Below, one piece after another: positions 32,363 to 41,415 of a DNA stretch of 64,000 nt. This DNA is from Parcubacteria group bacterium Greene0714_7 (GTDB lineage: Bacteria > Patescibacteria > Paceibacteria > UBA9973 > UBA2103): the NCBI GenBank assembly GCA_007378985.1, contig VMHB01000001.1, positions 1-64,000 of the forward strand. The letters are read 5' to 3'. Every line of letters starts with the position of its first letter. The first letter of the stretch is position 1. Under the pieces are notes generated by a model. The model had not been told where the DNA came from and ran no database searches. It was given only the letters and a program-made list of their open reading frames with translations. A program made the position numbers and the translations under genes.

Positions 32363-33511
32363 ATGAAAAAACTCTCGTTTCTAGCTTTTCTTGCAGTAGT
32401 AGCTTTGGTGACTCCTCTTGGTGCTGTGTATGCAGCACAAACACAAGTAGGTAAAACGGTCACTATTTCACAGGCGCTTCCCGAAAATGCCTATATTGCT
32501 GGACAAGAGGTGTATATATCCTCTACGGCGGAGAAGGATCTACTTGGTGCCGGAGGAAAGGTGACAGTGAATGCTCCTGTGATTGGTGATCTTATGCTTG
32601 CTGCAGGTAGTATCAATATCCTCGACTCCGTAGGAGGGGATGTTCGGGTAGCAGGAGGGGATGTAACGATTGCGAAATCTGTTGGTGGGGACTTGTTGGT
32701 ATTTGGGGGTGTCGTTACCATACTTCCGTCAGCAACCATTGGCGGAGATGTCATTGTTTTTGGAGGAGCCGTTGACATACAGGGCGCTGTAGAGGGGAGT
32801 TTGAAAATGCACACAGAAAGTGTGATGGTTAATGGTGTTGTTATGGGGCCGGCTTCAGTAAAGACCTCCGACTCAGTTTCTTTTGGAGAAAAAGCAGATT
32901 TTCGATCTTCGCTTTCGTATTCTGCTCCAATTGATGCAACGGTAGCCGAAGGGGCAAAGCTAGGGGGCGAAGTTGTGTTTACGAAAGAAGAAGGCAGATC
33001 TTCCAATGATAAGAACATAATTGCAGGAATTCTTGCTGCTCTAGGCATCATGATGCTTATTAAATTTATAGGAATGCTTTCTGTTGCATTGTTGATTACC
33101 TACGCATTTAAAAATGCTTCGCTCGCTCTATCTAGGGAAATGATTCAAAGGTTTTGGCAAACGCTCGGTGTCGGTTTCGTTGCGACAATTGCTACCCCTG
33201 TAGCTGTCATTCTGTTGCTCCTGAGTGTAGTGGGCATGTATGTGGGTTTTATACTTCTTGCGTTGTACCTGTTTGCACTCCTCGTTGCCGGTGTCTTTAT
33301 GTGCATTACTACTGGAGCCATTCTCTCAAAGTTGATTCGTAAAGAAATTCAGATTGGTTGGAAGTGGACAATTCTTGGTACTGTGGTAGTATTCGTACTG
33401 CCATTTATTCCGATTCTAGGCTGGGTGGCATTAGTAGTTCTTTTCTTTGCTTCCATGGGAGCCGTAGCAATGAGCCTCTGGCGAGATGCGAAGGTAAAGA
33501 TGGAAGGGTAG
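32363..33511 (+). CDS. secreted beta-helix (bactofilin/polymer-forming-like) membrane protein
   Basis: This 382-aa protein has a signal peptide (residues 1-25), a repetitive beta-helix part (residues 40-200; repeats such as VGGDVRVAGGDVTI, VGGDLLVFGGVVTI, IGGDVIVFGGAVDI) as in polymer-forming cytoskeletal proteins, then four to five TM helices (residues 218-375). The beta-helix is therefore outside the membrane rather than cytoplasmic as in bactofilins. Function is unknown; a surface layer or envelope scaffold is possible. Confidence 0.8.
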   Translation: MKKLSFLAFLAVVALVTPLGAVYAAQTQVGKTVTISQALPENAYIAGQEVYISSTAEKDLLGAGGKVTVNAPVIGDLMLAAGSINILDSVGGDVRVAGGDVTIAKSVGGDLLVFGGVVTILPSATIGGDVIVFGGAVDIQGAVEGSLKMHTESVMVNGVVMGPASVKTSDSVSFGEKADFRSSLSYSAPIDATVAEGAKLGGEVVFTKEEGRSSNDKNIIAGILAALGIMMLIKFIGMLSVALLITYAFKNASLALSREMIQRFWQTLGVGFVATIATPVAVILLLLSVVGMYVGFILLALYLFALLVAGVFMCITTGAILSKLIRKEIQIGWKWTILGTVVVFVLPFIPILGWVALVVLFFASMGAVAMSLWRDAKVKMEG

Positions 33512-33548
33512 AGCATTAGAATCATTATTAAATTTAAATTTTATATTT

Positions 33549-33680
33549 ATGGCATTTGAAGCACTAGGAAATTTATGGAATCGAGTAGTTGATGGGTTAA
33601 AAACTACGAAACCAGGCCTCGAAACGACAGCAGAAGCACTGGCTAAAAAGTATTCTAAACCAGGGACAGACGGGGATTAA
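33549..33680 (+). CDS. 43-aa small hypothetical protein
   Basis: The ORF starts MAFEALGNLWNRVVDGLK and is predicted as an amphipathic helix followed by a polar tail. The stop is one base from the ATG of the peroxiredoxin gene, consistent with an operon. It shares the start MAFE and a short helical design with the reverse-strand small gene at 46023-46169, but this may be chance. Confidence 0.5.
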   Translation: MAFEALGNLWNRVVDGLKTTKPGLETTAEALAKKYSKPGTDGD

Positions 33681-33681
33681 T

Positions 33682-34161
33682 ATGCCCCCACTTGGTGAAA
33701 TTGCACCTGATTTCACACTTTCTGATCAGGACGGGAAAGAACACAGGCTCTCAAGCTACCGTGGTAGATGGGTGCTTTTGTATTTCTACCCAAAGGACGA
33801 CACTAGTGGTTGCACCAAGGAGGCTTGCATGATTCGAGACGCATTTCCTCGTTTTGAAGGTGTGCATGCACACGTGTTCGGCATCTCAACTGATTCAGTG
33901 GAAAGTCATAAGAAATTTGCTGAAAAATATCAATTACCATTTTCACTTCTTGCTGACGAACAAAAAGAAGTTGTGGCGAAATATGGCGTGTGGGGAGAGA
34001 AGAAAATGATGGGGCGCACCTATATGGGAACTAAGCGTACCTCATTTCTTATAGACCCGAATGGTGTGATTAAGAAAGTGTACGAGGGTGTGAAACCTGA
34101 AGTGCATGCAGAGGAAGTCCTTGCTGACCTCGATAGCTTTATGGCAGAGTCTAATGTCTAA
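33682..34161 (+). CDS. bcp: thioredoxin-dependent peroxiredoxin (Bcp/PrxQ type)
   Basis: This 159-aa protein reduces peroxides with thiols. APDFTLSDQDGKEHRLSSYRGRWVLLYFYPKDDTSGCTKEAC contains the peroxidatic Cys (SGC) and the resolving Cys five residues later (EAC), the PrxQ pattern. GISTDSVESHKKFAEKYQLPFSLLAD is also typical. The 3' end overlaps nth by 8 bp. Confidence 0.94.
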   Translation: MPPLGEIAPDFTLSDQDGKEHRLSSYRGRWVLLYFYPKDDTSGCTKEACMIRDAFPRFEGVHAHVFGISTDSVESHKKFAEKYQLPFSLLADEQKEVVAKYGVWGEKKMMGRTYMGTKRTSFLIDPNGVIKKVYEGVKPEVHAEEVLADLDSFMAESNV

Positions 34162-34819
34162 GCAGACTGTCCGCCGTGCTCGGGCGAAAAGAATAGTTGC
34201 ACATCTGAAAAAAGTGTATCCAGAGCCCAAGAGTGAGCTTGTGCACAAGACACCATTTCAGTTTCTTGTGGCAGTAGTGATGTCTGCGCAATGTACTGAC
34301 AAGGTGGTGAATAGGGTGACTGCTCCACTGTTTAAGAAATATAAAACTGCATCTGACTTCGCTCAGGCTAAAGCTTCTGTATTTGAGAAAGAAATTTCTT
34401 CGGTAACGTTTTTTAGAAATAAGGCACGACATATTATTGAAAGCGCGAAGAAGGTAGTAACTGAATATGGAGGTAGGGTGCCGGAGACAGAAAAAGAGCT
34501 GGTCGCTCTTCCAGGAGTGGGGTACAAAACTGCACATGTGATTTTAAATGAACTCTACGGCGTGTCAGAAGGCATCCCTACCGACACTCATGTGAAGCGT
34601 TTTGCAAAACGCTTTGACTTGGTAGATTCAAGTGATTTGAAAAAGATATCAAAAGAGCTTGAAGCGCTAATTCCAAAGAAGGATTGGAAGTATGTGAATA
34701 ACGGTCTGGTACTCTATGGGCGATATGTTTGCAAAGCTCAAAAGCATGATTGCACCTCGCATCCTCTCACGAAACTCTGGCCTGAAGCTAACAAAAGATG
34801 GACAAAGACGGGAGCATAA
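34154..34819 (+). CDS. nth: endonuclease III-like DNA glycosylase without full Fe-S site
   Basis: Nth removes oxidised pyrimidines and cleaves AP sites. The 221-aa protein has the HhH motif LVALPGVGYKTAHVIL with the catalytic Lys, and the catalytic Asp in GIPTDTHVKRFAKR. The C-terminal cluster region, normally C-x6-C-x2-C-x5-C, reads C-x6-C-x2-H-x5-W here (VCKAQKHDCTSHPLTKLW), so the [4Fe-4S] cluster is probably absent. The start at 34154 overlaps bcp. The next glycosylase gene (mutY) also lacks the cluster. Confidence 0.9.
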   Translation: MSKQTVRRARAKRIVAHLKKVYPEPKSELVHKTPFQFLVAVVMSAQCTDKVVNRVTAPLFKKYKTASDFAQAKASVFEKEISSVTFFRNKARHIIESAKKVVTEYGGRVPETEKELVALPGVGYKTAHVILNELYGVSEGIPTDTHVKRFAKRFDLVDSSDLKKISKELEALIPKKDWKYVNNGLVLYGRYVCKAQKHDCTSHPLTKLWPEANKRWTKTGA

Positions 34820-34860
34820 GCAGTGCTTGACCGTTTGGTTTGAAATTGTACGATACGTTT

Positions 34861-35115
34861 ATGACAGAGGCCTATTCAGCACACGAATCAAAACCTAAAG
34901 TCGCATCTCGAATTTCTCGAGCTATTTCTGGTAAGTATTCTGCTGGTCTGGCAAGTTTCTTAACTGAGGTTGGTGTTGCGTCGGGGACTGGGGCAATGTT
35001 TGGGGCTGGCTTAGGGTTTTTTGTTGGTCAACCTGCGCTAGGCGCAGTGATTGGGGGTATTGGTGGTGCACTAGTAGGACTTAGCGCTCATTTTTTAAGG
35101 TATAGAGATCCATAA
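34861..35115 (+). CDS. 84-aa glycine-rich membrane protein
   Basis: The protein has a polar N-terminus (residues 1-32) and two Gly/Ala-rich hydrophobic segments (SGTGAMFGAGLGFFVG and ALGAVIGGIGGALVGLSAHFL), resembling glycine-zipper helices that pack tightly in membranes. TACGAT 5-6 nt before the ATG may be the -10 box of a leaderless mRNA. No family is recognised with certainty. Confidence 0.6.
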   Translation: MTEAYSAHESKPKVASRISRAISGKYSAGLASFLTEVGVASGTGAMFGAGLGFFVGQPALGAVIGGIGGALVGLSAHFLRYRDP

Positions 35116-35174
35116 ATTGAGTATCTTTCAATTCCTCGGGTACACTCGGGGGATTTTTATATACAATTGAGTAT

Positions 35175-35999
35175 ATGCCTGCTTCAGTTGAAACAAAATC
35201 TTTCAGAGCCTTTCAGAGGGATGTTTATTCTTTTTTCAAGAGCAAAGGAAGACATGCTTTGCCGTGGCGAAAAACCAAAAATCCGTATCGGATTCTTGTT
35301 TCTGAAATAATGCTTCAGCAGACACAAGTCGATAGAGTTATTCCAAAGTACAGGTTATTTTTAAAAAAGTTCAAAACGGTACAGGTGCTTGCTGAGGCAT
35401 CTCTTGGTGAAGTACTGCGGGAATGGCAGGGTTTAGGCTACAATCGCAGGGCAAAGATGCTCCATGAGGCTGCCAAAGTAATAGTCACAAACTATGGCGG
35501 GGAAGTGCCCACTCTTTACAGTGAGCTTGTTTCACTTCCCGGCATTGGTGACTACACAGCAAAAGCAGTTCGCGTATTTGCGTGGAATGAACCGGAGGTA
35601 CTTATTGAAACTAATATCCGCAGTGTTTTTATTCATCATTTCTTTTCGAAGCGACATGATGTCTCCGATAAAAAATTATTTCCATATATGGAAATAATGC
35701 TCGATATAAAAAATTCGCGAGAATGGTATTGGGCTTTGATGGACTACGGAAGTTATTTAAAGAAAACCATTCCGAATCCATCACGAAAAAGTGCGCACCA
35801 CACTAAGCAGAAGTCTTTCAAAGGTTCTAACAGGGAAGTGCGTGGCGCGGTACTTCGCGCACTTGTTTCGCGGTCGAAATCTTTGCCAGCTCTCTTAAAA
35901 GAGCTTAATTTTTCGGAGGAGAGAATAGAAAAACAAATTACGGCACTCAGGAAAGAGGGCTTAGTTGTGATCAGAAAAAATAAAGTACAGTTACCATAA
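35175..35999 (+). CDS. mutY: MutY-like adenine DNA glycosylase lacking Fe-S cluster
   Basis: MutY removes A opposite 8-oxoG. The 274-aa protein shows HALPWRKTKNPYRILVSEIMLQQTQVDRVIPKY (catalytic Glu) and the HhH motif LVSLPGIGDYTAKAV, with the catalytic Asp replaced by the context LIETNIRSV (Glu-Thr-Asn instead of the usual D-x-N). The region where four cysteines bind [4Fe-4S] (after GSYLKKTIPNPS) contains none. The C-terminus is not the MutT-like 8-oxoG domain but a winged-helix-like segment (residues 215-270). Hence a divergent, cluster-free MutY; substrate is inferred from the family only. Confidence 0.85.
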   Translation: MPASVETKSFRAFQRDVYSFFKSKGRHALPWRKTKNPYRILVSEIMLQQTQVDRVIPKYRLFLKKFKTVQVLAEASLGEVLREWQGLGYNRRAKMLHEAAKVIVTNYGGEVPTLYSELVSLPGIGDYTAKAVRVFAWNEPEVLIETNIRSVFIHHFFSKRHDVSDKKLFPYMEIMLDIKNSREWYWALMDYGSYLKKTIPNPSRKSAHHTKQKSFKGSNREVRGAVLRALVSRSKSLPALLKELNFSEERIEKQITALRKEGLVVIRKNKVQLP

Positions 36000-36026
36000 C
36001 TACCCCGATTAATCGGGGTAGTTATG
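35997..36026. terminator. bidirectional hairpin
   Basis: ATAACTACCCCGATT is the perfect complement of AATCGGGGTAGTTAT, giving a 15-bp stem with almost no loop between convergent genes (mutY and MFS). It overlaps the stop codon of mutY. The loopless form suggests either a terminator that melts at the centre or a protein site. Confidence 0.65.
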
Positions 36027-36057
36027 GATTGATCGAACTAAGTAGGAAGTATGCTCA

Positions 36058-37215
36058 CTAGAGTGTGTCTTTGATACGAAATGCAAGAGGAACACCGAGT
36101 AGAATTACTGCACCGAAGACAGCGAAAGCATATTCGAACGGAGTGTAAAAAAGCATAATGCTTCCAAGAACCGGACCTATAATCGTGGCGCCTTGCCGAA
36201 GCGCACGGAAGACACTAATGAGTTCACTGTCTTTTGCCCCAACTTTTTTGAAGAAGTATGTTTCAGTTGCAATTTCAAGTAGCGCTCCACCAATGTGTAT
36301 GCTAAGCACCAGAAGTGCGAGCGCAATAAGACCTGCCCCTTGGGCTAACGAAAGGCCAAGAAAACCTATTCCCGCTATAATAAATCCCCCAATAATAAAT
36401 TCTTTTTCACCGAATTTTCTGTCAGCCAAATATCCTATAGGAACTTGAAGAAAGATATACGGCGTTGTAGCGAGTGCAATTATCATTCCAATAGCTGCCC
36501 ACGAGAGTCCTGCGTGGTTATGTAAGTAGAGGGGGATATAAATGTTGCTCCACACGAATAGAAATTGAAGAAGTACATGTGCACCCATAACAGCGGTCAG
36601 TGATGAATTTTTCAATACCAATGTGACTGCATCCCATACTTTTACATTCGTGTGCTCTACATGTGTAATGCCGGAGAAGAATCTAAACGAAAGATAGGCA
36701 CACGCAATGAATGCTCCTGCGCTAATTATAAAAACACGCCAATAATCACCATTTGTTAACGCACCCGCAATTATGAGGGATGCTATTGCGACCGCAACAT
36801 TACTTGCTGTTAAAAATATTGCGCGCGATGAGCCAGTACCTTCTTCGTTTGAACCGACGATTTTTTCTAGAATGACATCAAGAGCAAGTGCCACTATCCA
36901 GCCCGCAACCCATGCGACCATAAACAATCCGAGAATGAGGGGAGTGGGAAGCTTGAAGGAAAGACCAATGAGGGCGAACGCTGCAAAGCATGCGGAAACA
37001 ATGAGTACTCGATGGGTTCGAAATTTTCTGAACAAATGTGGAGTTGTTAGCACGGCAAAACCCGCCAAGATTGATCCAAAGGCAAACACAAGTCCGACAG
37101 CCGACTCAGGAATATGCGTTGCGAGAAAAGTGGAATAAACAAGATAGGGGAGATACACACCCATCGCACGGAGGAAGTTTCCTAGGTTTATGGCATTACC
37201 CGAAAGATATTTCAT
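36058..37215 (-). CDS. MFS transporter
   Basis: This 385-aa protein has about twelve TM segments. The second half shows FLQVPIGYLADRKFGEKE, a clear MFS A motif (G-x-LADR-x-G), and the first half has TTPHLFRKFRTHR in the corresponding position. The substrate is unknown. It is transcribed toward mutY, with the 57-aa gene and RNase J upstream on the same strand. Confidence 0.85.
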   Translation of the reverse strand: MKYLSGNAINLGNFLRAMGVYLPYLVYSTFLATHIPESAVGLVFAFGSILAGFAVLTTPHLFRKFRTHRVLIVSACFAAFALIGLSFKLPTPLILGLFMVAWVAGWIVALALDVILEKIVGSNEEGTGSSRAIFLTASNVAVAIASLIIAGALTNGDYWRVFIISAGAFIACAYLSFRFFSGITHVEHTNVKVWDAVTLVLKNSSLTAVMGAHVLLQFLFVWSNIYIPLYLHNHAGLSWAAIGMIIALATTPYIFLQVPIGYLADRKFGEKEFIIGGFIIAGIGFLGLSLAQGAGLIALALLVLSIHIGGALLEIATETYFFKKVGAKDSELISVFRALRQGATIIGPVLGSIMLFYTPFEYAFAVFGAVILLGVPLAFRIKDTL

Positions 37216-37290
37216 TCAAGGAGTATACCTCGTGAGATATGTTCTCGGCACGCACTTTAGCTTTCAGGTCTGGGTAATGGGTAATAAAAA

Positions 37291-37314
37291 TGTGCTAAAT
37301 CCAGGTTTAGCACA
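37291..37314 (-). terminator. hairpin terminator for the minus-strand 57-aa gene
   Basis: TGTGCTAAA and TTTAGCACA pair with a 6-nt loop; read on the minus strand it is followed by TTTTTATTA. It lies 30 bp beyond the stop of the 57-aa gene. Confidence 0.7.
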
Positions 37315-37345
37315 AAAAGTGTTTGTCTGTCAGATAGAGAGAGGG

Positions 37346-37519
37346 TTATTTGGGATATTTTTTGCGTTTGAGCTCTATAACCTCTGCTCCTTCAGGCCAC
37401 TGTGCTCCCGAGCAGTATACGCACACATAGGTGACGGACCCCTTATAGAGAACTTTATGAGAAGGAAGTTTATTGGGATGGTTAACGCAACGCTTAATTC
37501 CCTCTAATTTCCATGGCAT
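37346..37519 (-). CDS. 57-aa zinc-binding-like small protein
   Basis: The ORF starts MPWKLEGIKRCVNHPNK and includes VCVYCSGAQWPEG; Cys-x2-His and Cys-x2-Cys pairs 22 residues apart suggest a zinc site. The tail is basic. It begins 4 bp after the RNase J stop (same strand), so it is probably the last gene of that unit, with its own terminator. Confidence 0.6.
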   Translation of the reverse strand: MPWKLEGIKRCVNHPNKLPSHKVLYKGSVTYVCVYCSGAQWPEGAEVIELKRKKYPK

Positions 37520-37523
37520 ATAT

Positions 37524-39536
37524 TTAGACGCCTATTAAGACTGGAATTACCATTGGGCGCTTTGATGTTTTCTGGAAGAGGTAGCGCTCTACCGTGTCAG
37601 TAAGATTTGCTTTTATGTATTCAAGATCAACGGGGTTCATTCCTGCCGCGAGGTCTTCAGTTGTTTTCTTTATAAGAAGACGTGTTTCAGAAAGGAGTCC
37701 CTGAGATTCCCTCAGGTACACGAATCCTCGAGAGATGATATCAGGCGATTTCTTGAGGGTTCCAGTGCGTAAATTTACCGTCGCAATAATGACGAACATT
37801 CCGTCCTGAGCGAGCGACTGGCGGTCTCGTATAACCACTTCCTGCATGTCACCAATAGCAAAGCCGTCCACCATCATAGGATTTGAAGGAATTTTTTCCT
37901 TACGAACCGTCATTGTGGTGCCGTTTTCAATTTCTATAACGGTGCCGTTGTCAGGTAAAACAACATTTTCTTTAGGAAAGCCACTCGCAATCTGCGCATT
38001 GGCATGATATTTGAGCATTGAGAAGAATCCATAGGCTGGCATGAAGAATGCTGGATTTACTTGCTGGCGCATCCAAACAAGTTCGCCTGTATTTCCGTGC
38101 CCTGTTGAGTGAACATCTGAAGAGCGATAGTGAATCAGGTTTACGTTGTGACGAAGAAGATTGTCTTTTAGTTTTTGCACGCGTACTTCATTGCCCGGAA
38201 TAACTGATGAAGAAAGAATAATGGTATCGCGTTCAGTAAAGGCAATATTTTTGTGTTTTTTTGTAGCAATACGCATCAGGGCTGCGGTGTCCTCGCCTTG
38301 TGAGCCTGTAGCAATAATGACAATGCGATCTGCTGGATAGTCATTAATATCTTCAGCGCGAATCATGGTGCCCGGCTTTGGTGTAAAGATATTTGCACGC
38401 TGAGCGATTTCAATGTTTGTCTTGATAGACCTGCCTTCGGTGATGATTTTTTTGCCAAGATTCTCTGACACCTTAATGATGTGAATCATGCGCTCAAACT
38501 GGGACGAGAATGTTCCGATGATGAGGCGTCCCTTTACTGACTTAATGATGTCTTCGAGTGTCGTGTATACACGTGACTCAGGAATTGAAAATCCATCTCG
38601 CTCAGCGTTTGTAGAGTCAGCGATGAATATAAGATTTTTATCACGCCCGAGCGCACCCCAGTGTTTTTCTTCTTTCGGTGTTGGTATGCCGTCTTCATGC
38701 TCCAATCGTAAGTCCCCAGAAATCACGATGTTGCCGTGCTTGGTTTGGATTGAAAGACCCATGGCATCTGGAATGGAATGGGTAACAGGGAATGTTTTTA
38801 CTATTACCGGCTCTCCTCCAGGCAAACTCACCGAAACACGTCCGCCCGGCTCGATGACTCGAACATCAATGTCGGCAATGTGTGGAAATTCTTCTTGCCT
38901 GCGCTTAATCATCAAGGACGTAAGGTACTGCGTATAGATTGGTGGATTACCAATACGGTCGATGATGTAGGGGATACCACCAATGTGGTCGAGGTGTCCG
39001 TGTGTTATGAAAATACCCAAGATGCGATCTTTGTTTTCTTCAAGGTAGCGAGTGTTTGGAAGTATGTAGTCGACACCAGGGGTTGCCTCTTCTGAAACGA
39101 ATTGAAATCCAACATCTGAAATAATGATGCCTTGTGGCAATTCAAAAATCATCATGTTGCGACCCACTTCTTCAACGCCACCAATTGGCATAATGCGAAC
39201 TGTGTCTTCATTTAATGGAGGAAGTACCACGCGATCGACTGCGTTCATGTCGCGAACTGAAGGCTCTCTTGGTGGGGGAGTTGCGCGCATTGGGCGGTTA
39301 TTTGAACGGGGTCTAGCGTGCCTTCGTGGTCCATTACCTGGAGCACCTTGAGGCCGCCGAGGTCCACGTGATGGTCCTTGTCTTGGTGAACTTGGAGCGC
39401 TTGGCCTGGCAGGTTGCCCCATCCCTCTTCCAGGGAGTGCATTAAATGGACGCGCTCGGCCAGTACGAGTATTTTGAGTAGGGCGCGATGGTCTATCTCT
39501 TGATTGCGGGTTTGGACCTCTAGATGGAGTGTTCAT
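37524..39536 (-). CDS. rnj: ribonuclease J with long disordered N-terminal extension
   Basis: RNase J is a metallo-beta-lactamase/beta-CASP 5'-3' exo- and endoribonuclease for rRNA and mRNA processing. The 670-aa protein has FITHGHLDHIGGIPY (HxHxDH), PVTHSIPDAMGLSI, SGDLRLEHE, and RSSDVHSTGHG and the beta-CASP and C-terminal domains. The first 110 residues are Pro/Arg/Gly-rich (for example RGPRRPQGAPGNGPRRHARP) and lack structure; typical RNase J proteins have about 555 aa. The DEAD-box helicase at 22129 has a similar basic low-complexity N-terminus, so both may join RNA-rich assemblies. Confidence 0.95.
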   Translation of the reverse strand: MNTPSRGPNPQSRDRPSRPTQNTRTGRARPFNALPGRGMGQPARPSAPSSPRQGPSRGPRRPQGAPGNGPRRHARPRSNNRPMRATPPPREPSVRDMNAVDRVVLPPLNEDTVRIMPIGGVEEVGRNMMIFELPQGIIISDVGFQFVSEEATPGVDYILPNTRYLEENKDRILGIFITHGHLDHIGGIPYIIDRIGNPPIYTQYLTSLMIKRRQEEFPHIADIDVRVIEPGGRVSVSLPGGEPVIVKTFPVTHSIPDAMGLSIQTKHGNIVISGDLRLEHEDGIPTPKEEKHWGALGRDKNLIFIADSTNAERDGFSIPESRVYTTLEDIIKSVKGRLIIGTFSSQFERMIHIIKVSENLGKKIITEGRSIKTNIEIAQRANIFTPKPGTMIRAEDINDYPADRIVIIATGSQGEDTAALMRIATKKHKNIAFTERDTIILSSSVIPGNEVRVQKLKDNLLRHNVNLIHYRSSDVHSTGHGNTGELVWMRQQVNPAFFMPAYGFFSMLKYHANAQIASGFPKENVVLPDNGTVIEIENGTTMTVRKEKIPSNPMMVDGFAIGDMQEVVIRDRQSLAQDGMFVIIATVNLRTGTLKKSPDIISRGFVYLRESQGLLSETRLLIKKTTEDLAAGMNPVDLEYIKANLTDTVERYLFQKTSKRPMVIPVLIGV

Positions 39537-39614
39537 GTGTTTTAAGTGTGTTTAATTTTTTAAATAATTTTTTTGAAGATGGTTTTGTGTGTTTCTTTTT
39601 TTAATACGGTGATA

Positions 39615-41363
39615 TTATTTTCTGAAAATTGGCCAGATTCGTTCAGTTTTAAGATACCAACTGTCTGCAGTGTTAAATCGGTCACTCGGATTTGCAATGG
39701 TTCCAAGTGTCATACCTCCGAGATTTTTTGGTGTTACATACACGAAGTATGGTGTGTATAAGAAAACGGCAGCGGTGTCATTGGTTATGTCTTTAGCAAT
39801 TGAGCGGGCTCTTTCTAGTCGAAGTGAAGGGTCAGCCAATGTACGTAGCGCAGTGAGCTTCTTATCTGCCTCAACATTAGCATAGAGTGCAATATTAAGG
39901 CCTGGGTCGTTACGCTGACTTGAGTGCCAGAAGGCAAAAAGATCCAAGTCTCGCCCCACAACTAGACCAAACAGTAGGGCATCGTATTTGCGTGGACGGA
40001 TAACTCCGACATTCAAATCATTTTGATCAAAGAACTTCAATTCTACTTCAGCACCAATCTTTTTCCAGTCTTCCGCAACGAGCTCCGCTGTGCGCTTTAA
40101 TTCCGGCACATTTGAGGTTGAAAGAGAGAAGGAAAGTCTTTGGACTTCTTTCTTTTTGCCACTTCCGACTGTTTTTGTAAAAATGCCATCTTCCCCAGCT
40201 TTCCAGCCAGCTTTTCCAAGAATTGCTTGCGCTTCTGCCACTCGAGCATCGGAAGATCGCTGATCTTTCACAATGTTCCCAATAGAATCAGGAGGGAGTG
40301 GCCCGTCGATGACGGAACCGTGACCTCGAAGCACTGTACTAACTAGAGCGTCTTTGTCAACTGCCCTGTTCAATGCCTTCCTAACTGCTGTCTCAGCGAA
40401 AATCTTATTTTGACTTTGATTGAAGAATACACTAAATACTCGCCCCAATACCGCTTCGTTTATTGCGTGTGCACCAACAAGGTTGGTTGTAAGAATAGAA
40501 TGAGCTCCATCAACTTCGCCTTTGTTGAGAGCATTTTTCAAGTCATCTCCGTTTGCATATATTTTGAAAATAAATTGTTGTATGTAGGGAATTCTTGTGC
40601 CTTCCGAAACGCCAGTAAAACGATATTCAGTTGGAATGCCAGAACTGTTGCGTTTTAGGTCGGTCACCTTGTATGGTCCCGACCCTATAGGATTCGCGTT
40701 TATTGTACTGAATGGAAATTCTTCTGGAGTTACATTTTTCCAGATATGTTTTGGCAAAATACCCAGTGTCATATTTTCCAAAAAGGGTGCGTAAGGGCTT
40801 TTAAGAGTAAATGAAATTGTTTTTGGATTAACAACTGTTATGCTCACACCCTCCCAATCTGCTCGACGTGGACTTTTAATGTTGGGATTTCCCGCTGCCT
40901 CTACAGTAAATGCAACGTCTTCGGCAGTCACGGGAGTTCCGTCATGGAAACGAGCACGATCGTTCAATGTAAATGTATAGGTTAGTTGGTCATCGCTTAT
41001 TGTGTATGACTCGGCTAGGTCAGGTGCAAGTGAGCCGTCCTGTTTTGCACGGAGTAAGCCTGAAAATACTAATACTGTGAGATCTCGGTCAGTATCAGAA
41101 ATAGCTAGCAGTGGATTGATAAACCGAGGTGACTCAGCAAGTCCTTCTGTGTAGGTGCCACCTCGTGCGGGTACTTCAACGGCGAGTGCCAAAGAGATGG
41201 AGGCGAGCATTGATGCCGTACTGAAGGCCATAAGCACACCGAAAAACCCAATAACCAACCAATCAGATGGCTTTAGAACAACTGATACTGCCTCAAGTTT
41301 CTGAAGCGAACGGGTCGTTCGATTTTTGAGAAATGCACGAAGAAATGCTCGTAGTGATGCCAT
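39615..41363 (-). CDS. membrane-anchored family 5 solute-binding protein (oligopeptide type)
   Basis: This 582-aa protein has a basic N-terminus, one TM helix (residues 34-62) and an OppA/DppA-like solute-binding fold: YTEGLAESPRFINPLL, LVFSGLLRAKQDGSLAPDLAESYTISDDQLTYTFTL, ARFHDGTPVTAEDVAFT, GSGPYKVTDL and AVRKALNRAVDKDALV are standard for SBP family 5. In a CPR that cannot make amino acids it probably catches peptides. The anchor is a TM helix instead of a lipid; no permease genes are near. Confidence 0.9.
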   Translation of the reverse strand: MASLRAFLRAFLKNRTTRSLQKLEAVSVVLKPSDWLVIGFFGVLMAFSTASMLASISLALAVEVPARGGTYTEGLAESPRFINPLLAISDTDRDLTVLVFSGLLRAKQDGSLAPDLAESYTISDDQLTYTFTLNDRARFHDGTPVTAEDVAFTVEAAGNPNIKSPRRADWEGVSITVVNPKTISFTLKSPYAPFLENMTLGILPKHIWKNVTPEEFPFSTINANPIGSGPYKVTDLKRNSSGIPTEYRFTGVSEGTRIPYIQQFIFKIYANGDDLKNALNKGEVDGAHSILTTNLVGAHAINEAVLGRVFSVFFNQSQNKIFAETAVRKALNRAVDKDALVSTVLRGHGSVIDGPLPPDSIGNIVKDQRSSDARVAEAQAILGKAGWKAGEDGIFTKTVGSGKKKEVQRLSFSLSTSNVPELKRTAELVAEDWKKIGAEVELKFFDQNDLNVGVIRPRKYDALLFGLVVGRDLDLFAFWHSSQRNDPGLNIALYANVEADKKLTALRTLADPSLRLERARSIAKDITNDTAAVFLYTPYFVYVTPKNLGGMTLGTIANPSDRFNTADSWYLKTERIWPIFRK

Positions 41364-41415
41364 TTGTATGGAATGAGAACGAATCGCGTCTTAATTGACG
41401 GGCGATTTTGAATTA

